From contig JAFGDQ010000043.1 of NCBI GenBank assembly GCA_016932015.1, positions 39,454-103,453 of the forward strand: DNA of 64,000 nt. Direction: 5' to 3'. The notes beneath the pieces are model-generated. The model saw only the letters and a list, made by a program, of their open reading frames with translations. It was not told the origin of the DNA and did no database searches. Both the position numbers and the translations under genes were made by a program. Shown here one piece after another: positions 8,866-18,023 of the stretch. Source of the stretch: Spirochaetota bacterium (GTDB taxonomy: Bacteria > Spirochaetota > UBA4802 > JAFGDQ01). Position 1 is the first letter of the stretch. Each line of letters starts with the position of its first letter.

Positions 8866-9423
8866 ATGTCATTTTACACGGAACTGCACATTGGACTATG
8901 GAATGCCTGGATAGGAACCGCAATAGCCCTGGGCGCGCAAACACTGTTTACCATGCTGAAGCCGGAGGCAAGAAAGCGACTTTTTAATATGTCCTGGTAT
9001 ACGTCAAAAGACAAAATTGCAGCCTATCTCAGCATGCTGCTTATGTATGGAATGATAATATTCAGCATATGGGTTCCCTTCAAGACCGGAACCGCCTGGT
9101 TTTATACGGGGCTCGTAATATTCCTGGCAGGATTGATTTCAAGTCTTATTGCATTGAAAAATTACGCAGATACACCACAGGACGAAGCAATTGTAAAGGG
9201 TATTTACAGGATATCGCGAAACCCGCTGTATTTCTTTTATTCCGTAAAAATGCTAGGAATCTGTATTGCCTGTGCCTCGCTTCCCATGTTTATTTTCTGG
9301 ATAATATATAACATCCCCACTCATTTAATCATAATAGGAGAAGAACGCTACTGCCTTGAAACCTATGGGGACTCATTCAAGGAATACATGAAAAAGGTAC
9401 CCAGATATTTTTTATTTTTTTAG
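8866..9423 (+). CDS. Integral membrane ICMT/PEMT-like methyltransferase (paralogue 2)
   Basis: GIYRISRNPLYFFYSVKMLG...IGEERYCLETYGDSFKEYMKKVPRYFLFF, paralogous to 7787-8335. Confidence 0.85.
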   Translation: MSFYTELHIGLWNAWIGTAIALGAQTLFTMLKPEARKRLFNMSWYTSKDKIAAYLSMLLMYGMIIFSIWVPFKTGTAWFYTGLVIFLAGLISSLIALKNYADTPQDEAIVKGIYRISRNPLYFFYSVKMLGICIACASLPMFIFWIIYNIPTHLIIIGEERYCLETYGDSFKEYMKKVPRYFLFF

Positions 9424-9447
9424 GACATCTGTTACATGGAGGAAATC

Positions 9448-10068
9448 ATGAGTATCACCCGAATAAGAGAAAATTTTATTGACCGTACAGCCCGTAAACC
9501 TGAAGGCAAAATGGCGGTCAGAAACTACAATAATCCAAAAGCGCATTACAAATCTTTTAACGCTATTATGAAACTTCTTCAGCTGAAACCTGAAGACACA
9601 TATTGCGAAATCGGATGCGGGGGCGGAGTTCTTCTAAGAATAGCGCTTGAAAAAGCAAACAAAGCCTCAGCCATAGATCACAGCCCGGATATGGTTGACC
9701 TTGCACAAAAAAATAACGAGACCGCAGTAAAGCAGAAAAGAGCTGAAATACTGCCCGGAGATGCTGAAAAGCTGCCATGGAAGGATAATTCTTTTTCAGC
9801 ATGCGGATGCGCTAATATGTTCTTCTTTATTGAGTATCCTCAAAAAGCACTTGGAGAAATCTACCGGGTATTAAAACCCGGCGGACGCTTTGCAATGGCA
9901 ACCATGAGTAAAGGAATTTTGGGAAAATTAACCTTTGGAATTTTATATAAATTAAAAATTTACTCAAATAAAGAAATGCATCAAATGTTCACCATGGCCG
10001 GATTCTCAAATATAGTAATCAATAACAATTTGGGATGGCTGCAAATGTGCTATGCGGAAAAAACGTAA
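9448..10068 (+). CDS. Class I SAM-dependent methyltransferase (UbiE-like)
   Basis: YCEIGCGGGVLLRIALEKANKASAIDHSPDMVDLA, PGDAEKLPWKDNSFSA, EIYRVLKPGGRFAM; start at 9448 preceded by GGAGG. Confidence 0.9.
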   Translation: MSITRIRENFIDRTARKPEGKMAVRNYNNPKAHYKSFNAIMKLLQLKPEDTYCEIGCGGGVLLRIALEKANKASAIDHSPDMVDLAQKNNETAVKQKRAEILPGDAEKLPWKDNSFSACGCANMFFFIEYPQKALGEIYRVLKPGGRFAMATMSKGILGKLTFGILYKLKIYSNKEMHQMFTMAGFSNIVINNNLGWLQMCYAEKT

Positions 10069-10103
10069 CCGGAGACGGGAAATAAACTTACCGGTTACGT
10101 TTT
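10060..10103 (+). terminator. 13-bp perfect-stem hairpin AAAACGTAACCGG/CCGGTTACGTTTT overlapping the methyltransferase stop codon
   Basis: Perfect inverted repeat ending in TTTT; TAA stop at 10066-10068 lies in the left arm. Confidence 0.6.
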
Positions 10104-10188
10104 GAAAAACCGGTAGTTTAAATATTTTTAAACATTATGACAGGGTATTTCTGATTTAATAGAATATTTTGACAGAGGAGAAAATCTT

Positions 10189-12018
10189 ATGGCAGAAAAA
10201 TCAGTTTATGAAAAACATCTAACTAAAAACAAGAAAACAGGAATAACCAGGCTTCTTCAGATTGCCGGTACAAAAAAAATATATCTTATAGCAGGCGGGA
10301 TTCTCAGCATTCTTGCAGTACTAGCCCAGATTACTCCATTTATTACTATTTATCTTCTTGTAAAAGAACTCATTACAAACATCGGCAATATACATGCAAT
10401 TGATACGGATTACGTATGGCAGCTTGCGTGGGTAACAATTGCAGGAATAGGAATTTTCGGAATCCTGACATATTGCTCCGGCATGCTCTCACATATTGCT
10501 GCGTTCAATATTTTGTATGAAATCAGGACAAGTCTTGCGGAAAAACTCGCGCGAATGCCAATGGGATACTTTACTTCAAGAACCACAGGAGGAATAAAAA
10601 AAATCCTTAATGAAGATGTTGAACGCATAGAGCTTTTTGTAGCTCATCATACAATGGATATCATTCAGGCAGTAATGCTTCCGGTTGTGTCGCTTATCTT
10701 TTTGTTTATCTTCGACTGGCGCCTGGCCCTGGGCGCGTTAGTTCCTGTTCCATTAGCGTTGATAGCTCAGGGGTCAATGTATAATAAGGGGGCAGTGCAG
10801 TTATATACAAAATGGCAGGAAAAGCTATCAGCCATGAATGCAACCATTGTTGAATATGTAAGAGGCATGCCTGTTGTGAAAGTCTTTAATCAAACCGTAA
10901 ACGCATTCAAACGCTTTTCAGATGATGTCCATGCGTATCGTGACCTGACATTGTACTGGATTAAAGTTACAGCTACGTCTTTTTCAGGATTTCTCACTCT
11001 TCTAAGTTCAAGCGCTGTCTTTATTCTTCCAGTTGCAATATTCCTTTTGTATTCAGTCCCTGAAGACAGTTATTCGAGCCCAGTTACAACGATATTTCTC
11101 TTTCTTTTTATAGGGATGGGGATTGCCACACCGCTCTTCAAGCTGATGTTTTTAATGTCTTACATAACCCAGATCAGCACTGGTCTGGTTGAAATCGATA
11201 ATATCCTGAACGGTGAGGAAATTTCCGCAGCGTTAAGCCCTCTGGAACCTAAAGACACTTCTATTGAATTCAGCAATGTCAGTTTTGCTTACGGCGATGA
11301 CACGGTACTAAAGAATATTTCTTTTTCCGTTCAGCCGGGAACAGTTACAGCGCTTGTCGGCCCTTCAGGAGGAGGCAAAACAACTGTAGCAAATCTCATT
11401 GGTCGATTATGGGATATAGAAGAAGGCGAAATTAAAATCGGCAGAACAAATATCAAGAACATGGAAATAGAGAATCTGAATAATACCGTATCAATGGTAT
11501 TTCAGGATGTATTTCTTTTCTTTGATACTATCGAAGAAAACATACGCATGGGAAATATAAATGCCTCCTTTGAAGATGTAGTTTCAGCAGCAAAAGCTGC
11601 ACAAATTCACGAATTTATTGAAACTCTTCCGGAGGGATACGGCACTTTAATAGGAGAAAAAGGCACATATCTCTCAGGAGGAGAGCAGCAGAGGATATCT
11701 CTTGCCAGAGCAGTTCTTAAAGATGCTCCGATCGTCGTGCTTGACGAGGCCACCGCTTATGCGGATCCCGAAAACGAAGCAAAGATACAGGCTGGGTTGT
11801 CCAAAGTGCTTAAAAATAAAACAGTAATTATAATCGCTCATCGCCTTTATACAATCACTGACGTGGACCAGATACTTGTTATAAATAACGGCCAAATTGA
11901 AGAGTCAGGTACCCATAGGGAACTCACCTCCAGCGACGGCTTGTACAGACATCTCTGGAACATTCATACAAAAGCAAGAGACTGGAACATAAACAATGAA
12001 ACGGAGGCCTTAGCATGA
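10189..12018 (+). CDS. ABC transporter, fused permease and ATP-binding protein (subunit 1)
   Basis: 6-TM region followed by Walker A GPSGGGKTT, signature YLSGGEQQR, Walker B APIVVLDEATAYAD. Confidence 0.93.
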   Translation: MAEKSVYEKHLTKNKKTGITRLLQIAGTKKIYLIAGGILSILAVLAQITPFITIYLLVKELITNIGNIHAIDTDYVWQLAWVTIAGIGIFGILTYCSGMLSHIAAFNILYEIRTSLAEKLARMPMGYFTSRTTGGIKKILNEDVERIELFVAHHTMDIIQAVMLPVVSLIFLFIFDWRLALGALVPVPLALIAQGSMYNKGAVQLYTKWQEKLSAMNATIVEYVRGMPVVKVFNQTVNAFKRFSDDVHAYRDLTLYWIKVTATSFSGFLTLLSSSAVFILPVAIFLLYSVPEDSYSSPVTTIFLFLFIGMGIATPLFKLMFLMSYITQISTGLVEIDNILNGEEISAALSPLEPKDTSIEFSNVSFAYGDDTVLKNISFSVQPGTVTALVGPSGGGKTTVANLIGRLWDIEEGEIKIGRTNIKNMEIENLNNTVSMVFQDVFLFFDTIEENIRMGNINASFEDVVSAAKAAQIHEFIETLPEGYGTLIGEKGTYLSGGEQQRISLARAVLKDAPIVVLDEATAYADPENEAKIQAGLSKVLKNKTVIIIAHRLYTITDVDQILVINNGQIEESGTHRELTSSDGLYRHLWNIHTKARDWNINNETEALA

Positions 12019-13811
12019 AAAAATTCCTTGGTACAATAACAAACAACAGCATTGGACTGATGAAAAAACCGGTAATAATGGAAATCATTCAGTCCATTCT
12101 TCAGGGGCAGCCGTATTTCATAATCCTTATGGTTATGCTTGAGCTTGTCAGGCCGCTGACCTTCCCCGGAGCAGAACTCAACTTCACAAAGCTTATTATG
12201 CTTAACATCTGGCTACTCGTATCAATTTTACTGTTATTTCTTGCTGGCAGGTCTATGTATAAAGAAGAGCACAGTGCAGCATATACAGTCGGAGCTGAAG
12301 GCCGGCTTGCTCTCGGAGAATATCTGCGAAAATTGTCAATGGGTTTTTTTAAAGGACACGACCCCGGCGACCTTACAGCCCTTATGCTTAAAGACTACGC
12401 GAACGTTGAAATCATGATCAGCCACCTGATTATGGCTGCAATTGGTGCCATCGTTCTTCCCCTGGTTTTTTTATTATTCCTTGTACCGTTTGACTGGAGA
12501 ATGACACTGATAACACTTGCTCCTGTACCGTTTTCACTGGCAGCTGCAATAATCGCCAAAACAATTGTTTTTTCTCTCGGTAAAAAACAGATAGGAGCAC
12601 AGAATGCAGCAGCCTCAAGAATGCTGGAATATCTTGATGGCATGAAAAATATAAAAGCCTTCAATCTTCACGGATCTAAATTTGTCAGACTCAAAAACGC
12701 GTTTTCAGATCTGAAAAAGAAAAGCATAAAACTGGAAGCAAGTGCGGGGCCGGCTGTAATCACAGGAATCTGGATACTGAACGCGGGAACGGCAGCTATT
12801 ATGGTTTCAGGAATATTTTTCATATTAAACGGCAGCCTAAGTATTCCCTACTTCCTCCTTTTCCTTATTATCGGTACCAGGATGTACGATCCTCTTGCAA
12901 AAGTATTAAGTACTTTTGCCGAACTAAGCTATTACTCTGTTTCTGCAAAACGTATCGCCAGCATTTTTCACACTAAACCTCTTCCTGAACCCGAAAAATC
13001 TATCAGGCCTGTTTCGTATGATATTGAATTCAGCAATGTCCGGTTTCATTACCACGAAACTGATGTTCTGAAAAATGTCAGCTTTTCTATAAATCAAAAC
13101 ACAATGACTGCCCTTGTAGGAGTGTCAGGATCAGGGAAATCCACTATCACAAGGCTCATTGCACGCTTCTGGGATGTAAATGAAGGCGAAATTAAAATCG
13201 GGGGGATTCCGGTTACTGATATAAGAACAGAAGACCTGCTTGCCGACATAAGCATGGTTTTTCAGGATGTATATCTTTTCAATGATACGATTATGGGCAA
13301 CATCAAAGTCGGCAAATCCGATGCTACAGAAGAGGAAGTCATTGCCGCGGCAGAAAAAGCACACTGTCATGAATTCATAAAAAAGCTGCCGAACGGATAC
13401 TGCACCATGGTTGGAGAAGGAGGCTCAACTCTTTCAGGCGGTGAGAAACAGAGAATCTCAATAGCCAGGGCTATTCTTAAAAACGCTCCCATTGTTCTGC
13501 TGGATGAAGCAACAGCATCTCTTGATCCTGAAAACGAATTATACATTCAGGAGGCAATAGAACAGCTGGTTAAGAGAAGAACACTTATCGTAATTGCACA
13601 CAGATTAAGCACAATTACACATGCAGATCAAATACTCGTTCTTTCGGACGGTAAAATCTCGGAGAAAGGAACACACAGCGAACTTCTTGATGCTGCAAAC
13701 GGAATATATTCAGGGATGTGGCATGAGCAGAAAAAAGCTCATTACTGGAAATTAAAATCCGATCAAACGGCATCAATAATAAATAGAAACAATAAAGGTA
13801 AAGCACTATGA
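12015..13811 (+). CDS. ABC transporter, fused permease and ATP-binding protein (subunit 2)
   Basis: Walker A GVSGSGKST, signature TLSGGEKQR, Walker B PIVLLDEATASLDPE; 4-bp overlap with subunit 1 suggests a heterodimer. Confidence 0.93.
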   Translation: MKKFLGTITNNSIGLMKKPVIMEIIQSILQGQPYFIILMVMLELVRPLTFPGAELNFTKLIMLNIWLLVSILLLFLAGRSMYKEEHSAAYTVGAEGRLALGEYLRKLSMGFFKGHDPGDLTALMLKDYANVEIMISHLIMAAIGAIVLPLVFLLFLVPFDWRMTLITLAPVPFSLAAAIIAKTIVFSLGKKQIGAQNAAASRMLEYLDGMKNIKAFNLHGSKFVRLKNAFSDLKKKSIKLEASAGPAVITGIWILNAGTAAIMVSGIFFILNGSLSIPYFLLFLIIGTRMYDPLAKVLSTFAELSYYSVSAKRIASIFHTKPLPEPEKSIRPVSYDIEFSNVRFHYHETDVLKNVSFSINQNTMTALVGVSGSGKSTITRLIARFWDVNEGEIKIGGIPVTDIRTEDLLADISMVFQDVYLFNDTIMGNIKVGKSDATEEEVIAAAEKAHCHEFIKKLPNGYCTMVGEGGSTLSGGEKQRISIARAILKNAPIVLLDEATASLDPENELYIQEAIEQLVKRRTLIVIAHRLSTITHADQILVLSDGKISEKGTHSELLDAANGIYSGMWHEQKKAHYWKLKSDQTASIINRNNKGKAL

Positions 13812-14164
13812 CAAAAGAACTTCTAATTACGGGACTATCTTTCGGACTTTTTGTCATATGCCCGCGGATGGCGGGAATGACACATATTATCAGTAAACAT
13901 TCATCAGTTTCCATGGTAACAACAGTGTTGCTCGGTCTTGCTGTTTCAGTTCCGATCATTCTTCTTATGGTTATTGTCTTCGGGAAATTCGGAGTTTTTG
14001 GCGCGCTTACATTCTGTGTTATTACTGATCTTGGAGCAGCCTGGCTGATGAAAGAAATTGACTAAAAAGCAGGTTTTGAAACCCTGATAATTGCAGTCTT
14101 TGTAATCATAGGAGTTAAAATTGCTCCAGCAGTTTCAGGATATGTTTCCGGACTTCTGAAATAA
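13808..14164 (+). pseudogene. Small membrane protein interrupted by an in-frame TAA (14063-14065); reading continues in frame for 32 further codons to TAA at 14162
   Basis: First part MTKELLITGLSFGLF...WLMKEID*, continuation KAGFETLIIAVFVIIGVKIAPAVSGYVSGLLK* is a plausible TM helix in the same frame. Confidence 0.55.
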
Positions 14165-14198
14165 TTCAGAATGATAAATCTGAAGAAGGAGAAATAAA

Positions 14199-14465
14199 AT
14201 GATAATTAAAACCCTTATGATATTAAACAAAGGAATTTTAAATACTTATGAAGATATTGCAGATGAACTTGATATCACAACAGATTTCGCAAAACATCTG
14301 GTACATGAACTGGTAAGACTGGGATATCTGCAGGAATACAGGTTCGCCTCTTGTAACTGCGGTATGAGAACATGCATACACTCAGAAAGAGGAGCAAAAT
14401 CGGTATACTGTTCAAGAGCCCCGACCATATGGGAATTAACAGAAAAAGGAAAATATGCAATTTAA
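14199..14465 (+). CDS. FeoC-like winged-helix protein with Cys cluster
   Basis: Wing-helix ILNTYEDIADELDITTDFAKHLVHELVRLGYLQEY, then CNCGMRTC...C; located upstream of feoAB. Confidence 0.65.
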   Translation: MIIKTLMILNKGILNTYEDIADELDITTDFAKHLVHELVRLGYLQEYRFASCNCGMRTCIHSERGAKSVYCSRAPTIWELTEKGKYAI

Positions 14466-14635
14466 GACAAAAATCGAGACAGCAATAAAAGTACTTCCCG
14501 CAGCGGGGAAAATTATACAGCAGGATTGTAAGCAGCAATCTGATTTGGAGCGCTTTCAGAAATTATGACAGCAGAATAAGAATTTTTCATTGTTCTTGAA
14601 CACGCTCCGAATATTTTTTATCAAGGAGATATATT

Positions 14636-14866
14636 ATGAATACACTTGATTCACTTAACAACGGAGAACAAGCAATTATTCACAAATTTTCAGGCGGAAA
14701 AAGCTTTATTAACAGAGTCGCAGCGATGGGATTTACACTTGAAGCAGAGGTAACCATGATCTCAAAACGCGGGAGAGGACCAGTAATTGTTTATATACGA
14801 GACTCTGAAGTTGCATTAGGTCGCAGTGAAGCGGAAAAAATAATAATTAAGGAGAACCTAAAATGA
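14636..14866 (+). CDS. feoA: Ferrous iron transport protein A
   Basis: SH3-like FeoA sequence (GEQAIIHKFSGGKSFINRVAAMGFTLEAEVTMISKRGRGPVIVYIRDSEVALGRSEAEKI), overlapping feoB. Confidence 0.85.
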   Translation: MNTLDSLNNGEQAIIHKFSGGKSFINRVAAMGFTLEAEVTMISKRGRGPVIVYIRDSEVALGRSEAEKIIIKENLK

Positions 14867-16905
14867 ATCCGGAAATAAATATTCCTACCATAGCACTCGC
14901 AGGCCAGCCAAATACAGGAAAATCAACAGTTTTCAACAGTCTTACCGGATCAAAACAGCATGTGGGCAACTGGCCCGGAAAAACTGTTGAAAAAAAAACA
15001 GGTACATACAGATATAACGGCAGCGCTTTAAATATCGTTGACCTGCCCGGGACATACAGCCTTACGTCAGCTTCGCTCGAAGAGAAAATCGCGCGCGATT
15101 TTCTCCTTAATGAGAGACCTGATGCTGTTGTTGTCATGGCAGACGCTTCTCAGCTTGAGCGCACTCTTTACCTTTTCACAGAAATCAGGCTGCTAAAAGT
15201 TCCTGTTGTCCTTGCACTGAACATGATGGATGTGGCCAGAGAACAGGGGAAGAATATAGATGTATCCGCGCTACAGGAAAACCTTGGAGTTCCTGTAGTT
15301 CCGATGACAGCATCAAGAGCTAAAGGACTTGATGATTTAATTTCAGTCATAAATAACTCATTAAAGAAAAAAAACGGTTCTCCAGCGTTATGCATGGAAG
15401 ATAACAAACTTCTTAACAAATACTCTGAAATCTATTCTCTGCTCGATGACGAGATTCCAAATGAATATTCAAAAGAATGGATAGCTGTAAAGCTCATAGA
15501 AAAAGATGAAGAAGCTAACCTTGTATTTAACAGATACGTATCCGGCAAAAAACTTGAAACTGCAGAAAAGCTGGTCACGGAAATAAAAGACGGGATTCTG
15601 CATGTTGCAGGTGCAAGATACAACTGGATCAGAAAAGCGATACTTAATTCAATAAAATTGCTTCCATCCGATGAAAAAAAAATCAGAAGAAAAAATTTCG
15701 ACCGCGCGGCGACTCATCCAATATGGGGAAAATTTATCGCGGTGGGAATAATCCTTCTTACTTTTATTACGGCAATGATAATAGCAATACCGGTTATGTC
15801 TGTTGCCCAGTTACTGATGGGCCCGGGTTCCGGTGCATTAAGAGATATCTTTTCAGGTGCTCCTTTGTGGGTAATATCATTTTTTGCTGATGGATTGCTT
15901 CCAGTGACAGGTGTTGCAGTCATGATGTTTTCATTTATTCTTGGCGTATATTTTGCGTTTGGAATACTTGAAGACATAGGATACCTCGCACGCCTTGCGT
16001 ATGTATTTGACAGACCGATGAACAGGATCGGGCTTCATGGCAAATCCTTTATGCCTCTTCTTATGAGCTTCGGATGCAATATTGCCGGAGTAACAGGTAC
16101 AAGAGTAATTGATTCATGGCAGCAGCGTATGGTGACCCTTGTAATGGTTTCAATCATTCCGTGTATGGCTCTCTGGGCAGTAGTAAGTTTTGTCGGCGTT
16201 ATTTTTTTCGGTGCTGCAATGCCGCTTCTTATTATTGCATTACTCGCTGTTGTAGCAGTTCATCTTACGTTTACTTCGGCCTTATTCAGAAAATTTATTG
16301 TTAAAGGTGAGAAAACAGGACTGATAATGGAACTTCCGCCATATCATAAACCAAACTGGAAAACAATCTGGAGCTATGTATGGGTGCATTCAAAAGATTT
16401 CCTGAAACGAGCTGGAACACTTATAGCCCTGATATCACTGGCAGTATGGGCTTTGTCCTATCAGCATGACGGCAATATAGAAAACAGCATCCTTGCTGCA
16501 ATAGGAAAATTCTTTGACCCTGTATCCGGCCTGATTGGGCTTGACTGGAAGCTTTTCATTGCTCTTATTGCTGCAATCGCTGCGAAGGAAGCTTCTCTTT
16601 CAGTGCTTGCCGTTCTGTACGGGATAGGCGATGGAGCTTCATCAATCACAAGCTTATTTGTTTCAGGAACAGGCGGATTTGAAAATGCTGCTCTTACGGG
16701 AGCAATAGCACAGTCAGTATCTCCTGCGTCAGCACTTGCTTTTATTTTCGCCTTTTTCTTTTCCATCCCATGCATTGGTACTGTTGCCACGATCTATTCA
16801 GAAACGCGTTCATTCAAATGGACCGCAGGATGTTCAGCTTATTATCTTCTGGCATCTTTTATAGCCGGCGGCATTGCGTACCGTATAGGACTGATGATCT
16901 TTTAA
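14863..16905 (+). CDS. feoB: Ferrous iron transport protein B
   Basis: G-domain AGQPNTGKSTVFNSLTG, VGNWPGKTVEKKTG, DLPGTYSL, and GATE regions with MPLLMSFGCNIAGVTGTR. Confidence 0.96.
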   Translation: MNPEINIPTIALAGQPNTGKSTVFNSLTGSKQHVGNWPGKTVEKKTGTYRYNGSALNIVDLPGTYSLTSASLEEKIARDFLLNERPDAVVVMADASQLERTLYLFTEIRLLKVPVVLALNMMDVAREQGKNIDVSALQENLGVPVVPMTASRAKGLDDLISVINNSLKKKNGSPALCMEDNKLLNKYSEIYSLLDDEIPNEYSKEWIAVKLIEKDEEANLVFNRYVSGKKLETAEKLVTEIKDGILHVAGARYNWIRKAILNSIKLLPSDEKKIRRKNFDRAATHPIWGKFIAVGIILLTFITAMIIAIPVMSVAQLLMGPGSGALRDIFSGAPLWVISFFADGLLPVTGVAVMMFSFILGVYFAFGILEDIGYLARLAYVFDRPMNRIGLHGKSFMPLLMSFGCNIAGVTGTRVIDSWQQRMVTLVMVSIIPCMALWAVVSFVGVIFFGAAMPLLIIALLAVVAVHLTFTSALFRKFIVKGEKTGLIMELPPYHKPNWKTIWSYVWVHSKDFLKRAGTLIALISLAVWALSYQHDGNIENSILAAIGKFFDPVSGLIGLDWKLFIALIAAIAAKEASLSVLAVLYGIGDGASSITSLFVSGTGGFENAALTGAIAQSVSPASALAFIFAFFFSIPCIGTVATIYSETRSFKWTAGCSAYYLLASFIAGGIAYRIGLMIF

Positions 16906-17053
16906 AAAATATTTAAAAACTGCTTAATTGAAAATTATTCTTTTTTTTCCAGTAAAAAATGTTTCACAGCCGTATTATCAATATTATTTTTAATTTATTA
17001 TCTAAAAATAGTATGTAACAAATACATTTTAATTCTTCATAAAAGATCATTAA

Positions 17054-17335
17054 TTACTCATCATCATTCGGTGGCCTTGTACTTTTTGCATTATATGGCT
17101 CATTTAATTGGCGATCCGGACTATATTCTGCGCCACAAATTCTGCATACAAGATATGTGGCGCATTTTTCCTTACCAGCTGCTTTTCGCTCCTGTATGTC
17201 CAGTTCTCCCGCACAATAAGTAATTATTATATAACCTTTACCATTACATGATCTGCAGGTAGTGCTGTTACTATTATTACCGAATCCCTGACAGTTTCCG
17301 CATCGAATCTTTTCCACTATCGTTTGCCTTTTCAC
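17054..17335 (-). CDS. Small zinc-finger protein with DnaJ-type CxxCxGxG-like repeats
   Basis: CGNCQGFGNNSNSTTCRSCNGKG followed by CRICG. Confidence 0.55.
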   Translation of the reverse strand: MKRQTIVEKIRCGNCQGFGNNSNSTTCRSCNGKGYIIITYCAGELDIQERKAAGKEKCATYLVCRICGAEYSPDRQLNEPYNAKSTRPPNDDE

Positions 17336-17377
17336 TATAAATACAATGCATTATATTTACAGTTCTATTTTAAAATA

Positions 17378-17677
17378 TTAAATAGTACTGGCTCTTACGG
17401 AATCTTTAATATAATCAATTTGAAAATTAAAACTTGTATTGTTTTTAAATTCAGTCTTATCTGAACAATTTTTAATCATATTACATAATTTTTTCTTTTC
17501 AGGTGCAGTGAAAAGCGGGCTGTCGGGTTTTATTTTGATATCATCAGCTGATGGATTCGGCATATTTAATATGCTTATTTTGTAGGTAGCATAAAAAGAT
17601 GATACTTCATATTTCCAGAAATATTTTTTATTTGTAGTTACCCATTCTTTAACAATATTTGATAATAAATTTTTCAT
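17378..17677 (-). CDS. Hypothetical protein
   Basis: 99-aa ORF without recognised domain, flanked by non-coding sequence. Confidence 0.45.
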   Translation of the reverse strand: MKNLLSNIVKEWVTTNKKYFWKYEVSSFYATYKISILNMPNPSADDIKIKPDSPLFTAPEKKKLCNMIKNCSDKTEFKNNTSFNFQIDYIKDSVRASTI

Positions 17678-17973
17678 GATATCCTGCCTTCCATATTAGA
17701 AAGAAAATTAAAATTAAAATACTGCAGTAAGCATTCCAATGATCCTTTTGTTAACTGGAGATTTTTATACTGTTTCAATAATTAGCAAAAAACCATTAAA
17801 ATCAAAAGTTCATTAAATTTGAGATTTGAGATAATTATATTTTTCAAGTCAGGTGAGAAATTATATTTCAGAAAAAATAAAAAGAAAATAATTAATTTTT
17901 ACTTGCAATATAACACGACCAGATACGTTAAATATTGTACATTTTATAATATTATCTGCACATTTATAATTTA

Positions 17974-17989
17974 TATCAGTATACTGATA
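17974..17989. promoter_or_regulatory. 16-bp perfect palindrome TATCAGTATACTGATA, putative operator of the adjacent MarR regulator
   Basis: 35 bp upstream of the MarR start codon. Confidence 0.5.
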
Positions 17990-18023
17990 AAGTCAATGAT
18001 TTATTTCAAGAACACGATTAAAT

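Noticed and set aside
8744-8944. Minus-strand ORF across the structured leader
   Set aside because: Reads through palindromic repeat sequence and overlaps the start of the methyltransferase gene; unlikely to be coding.
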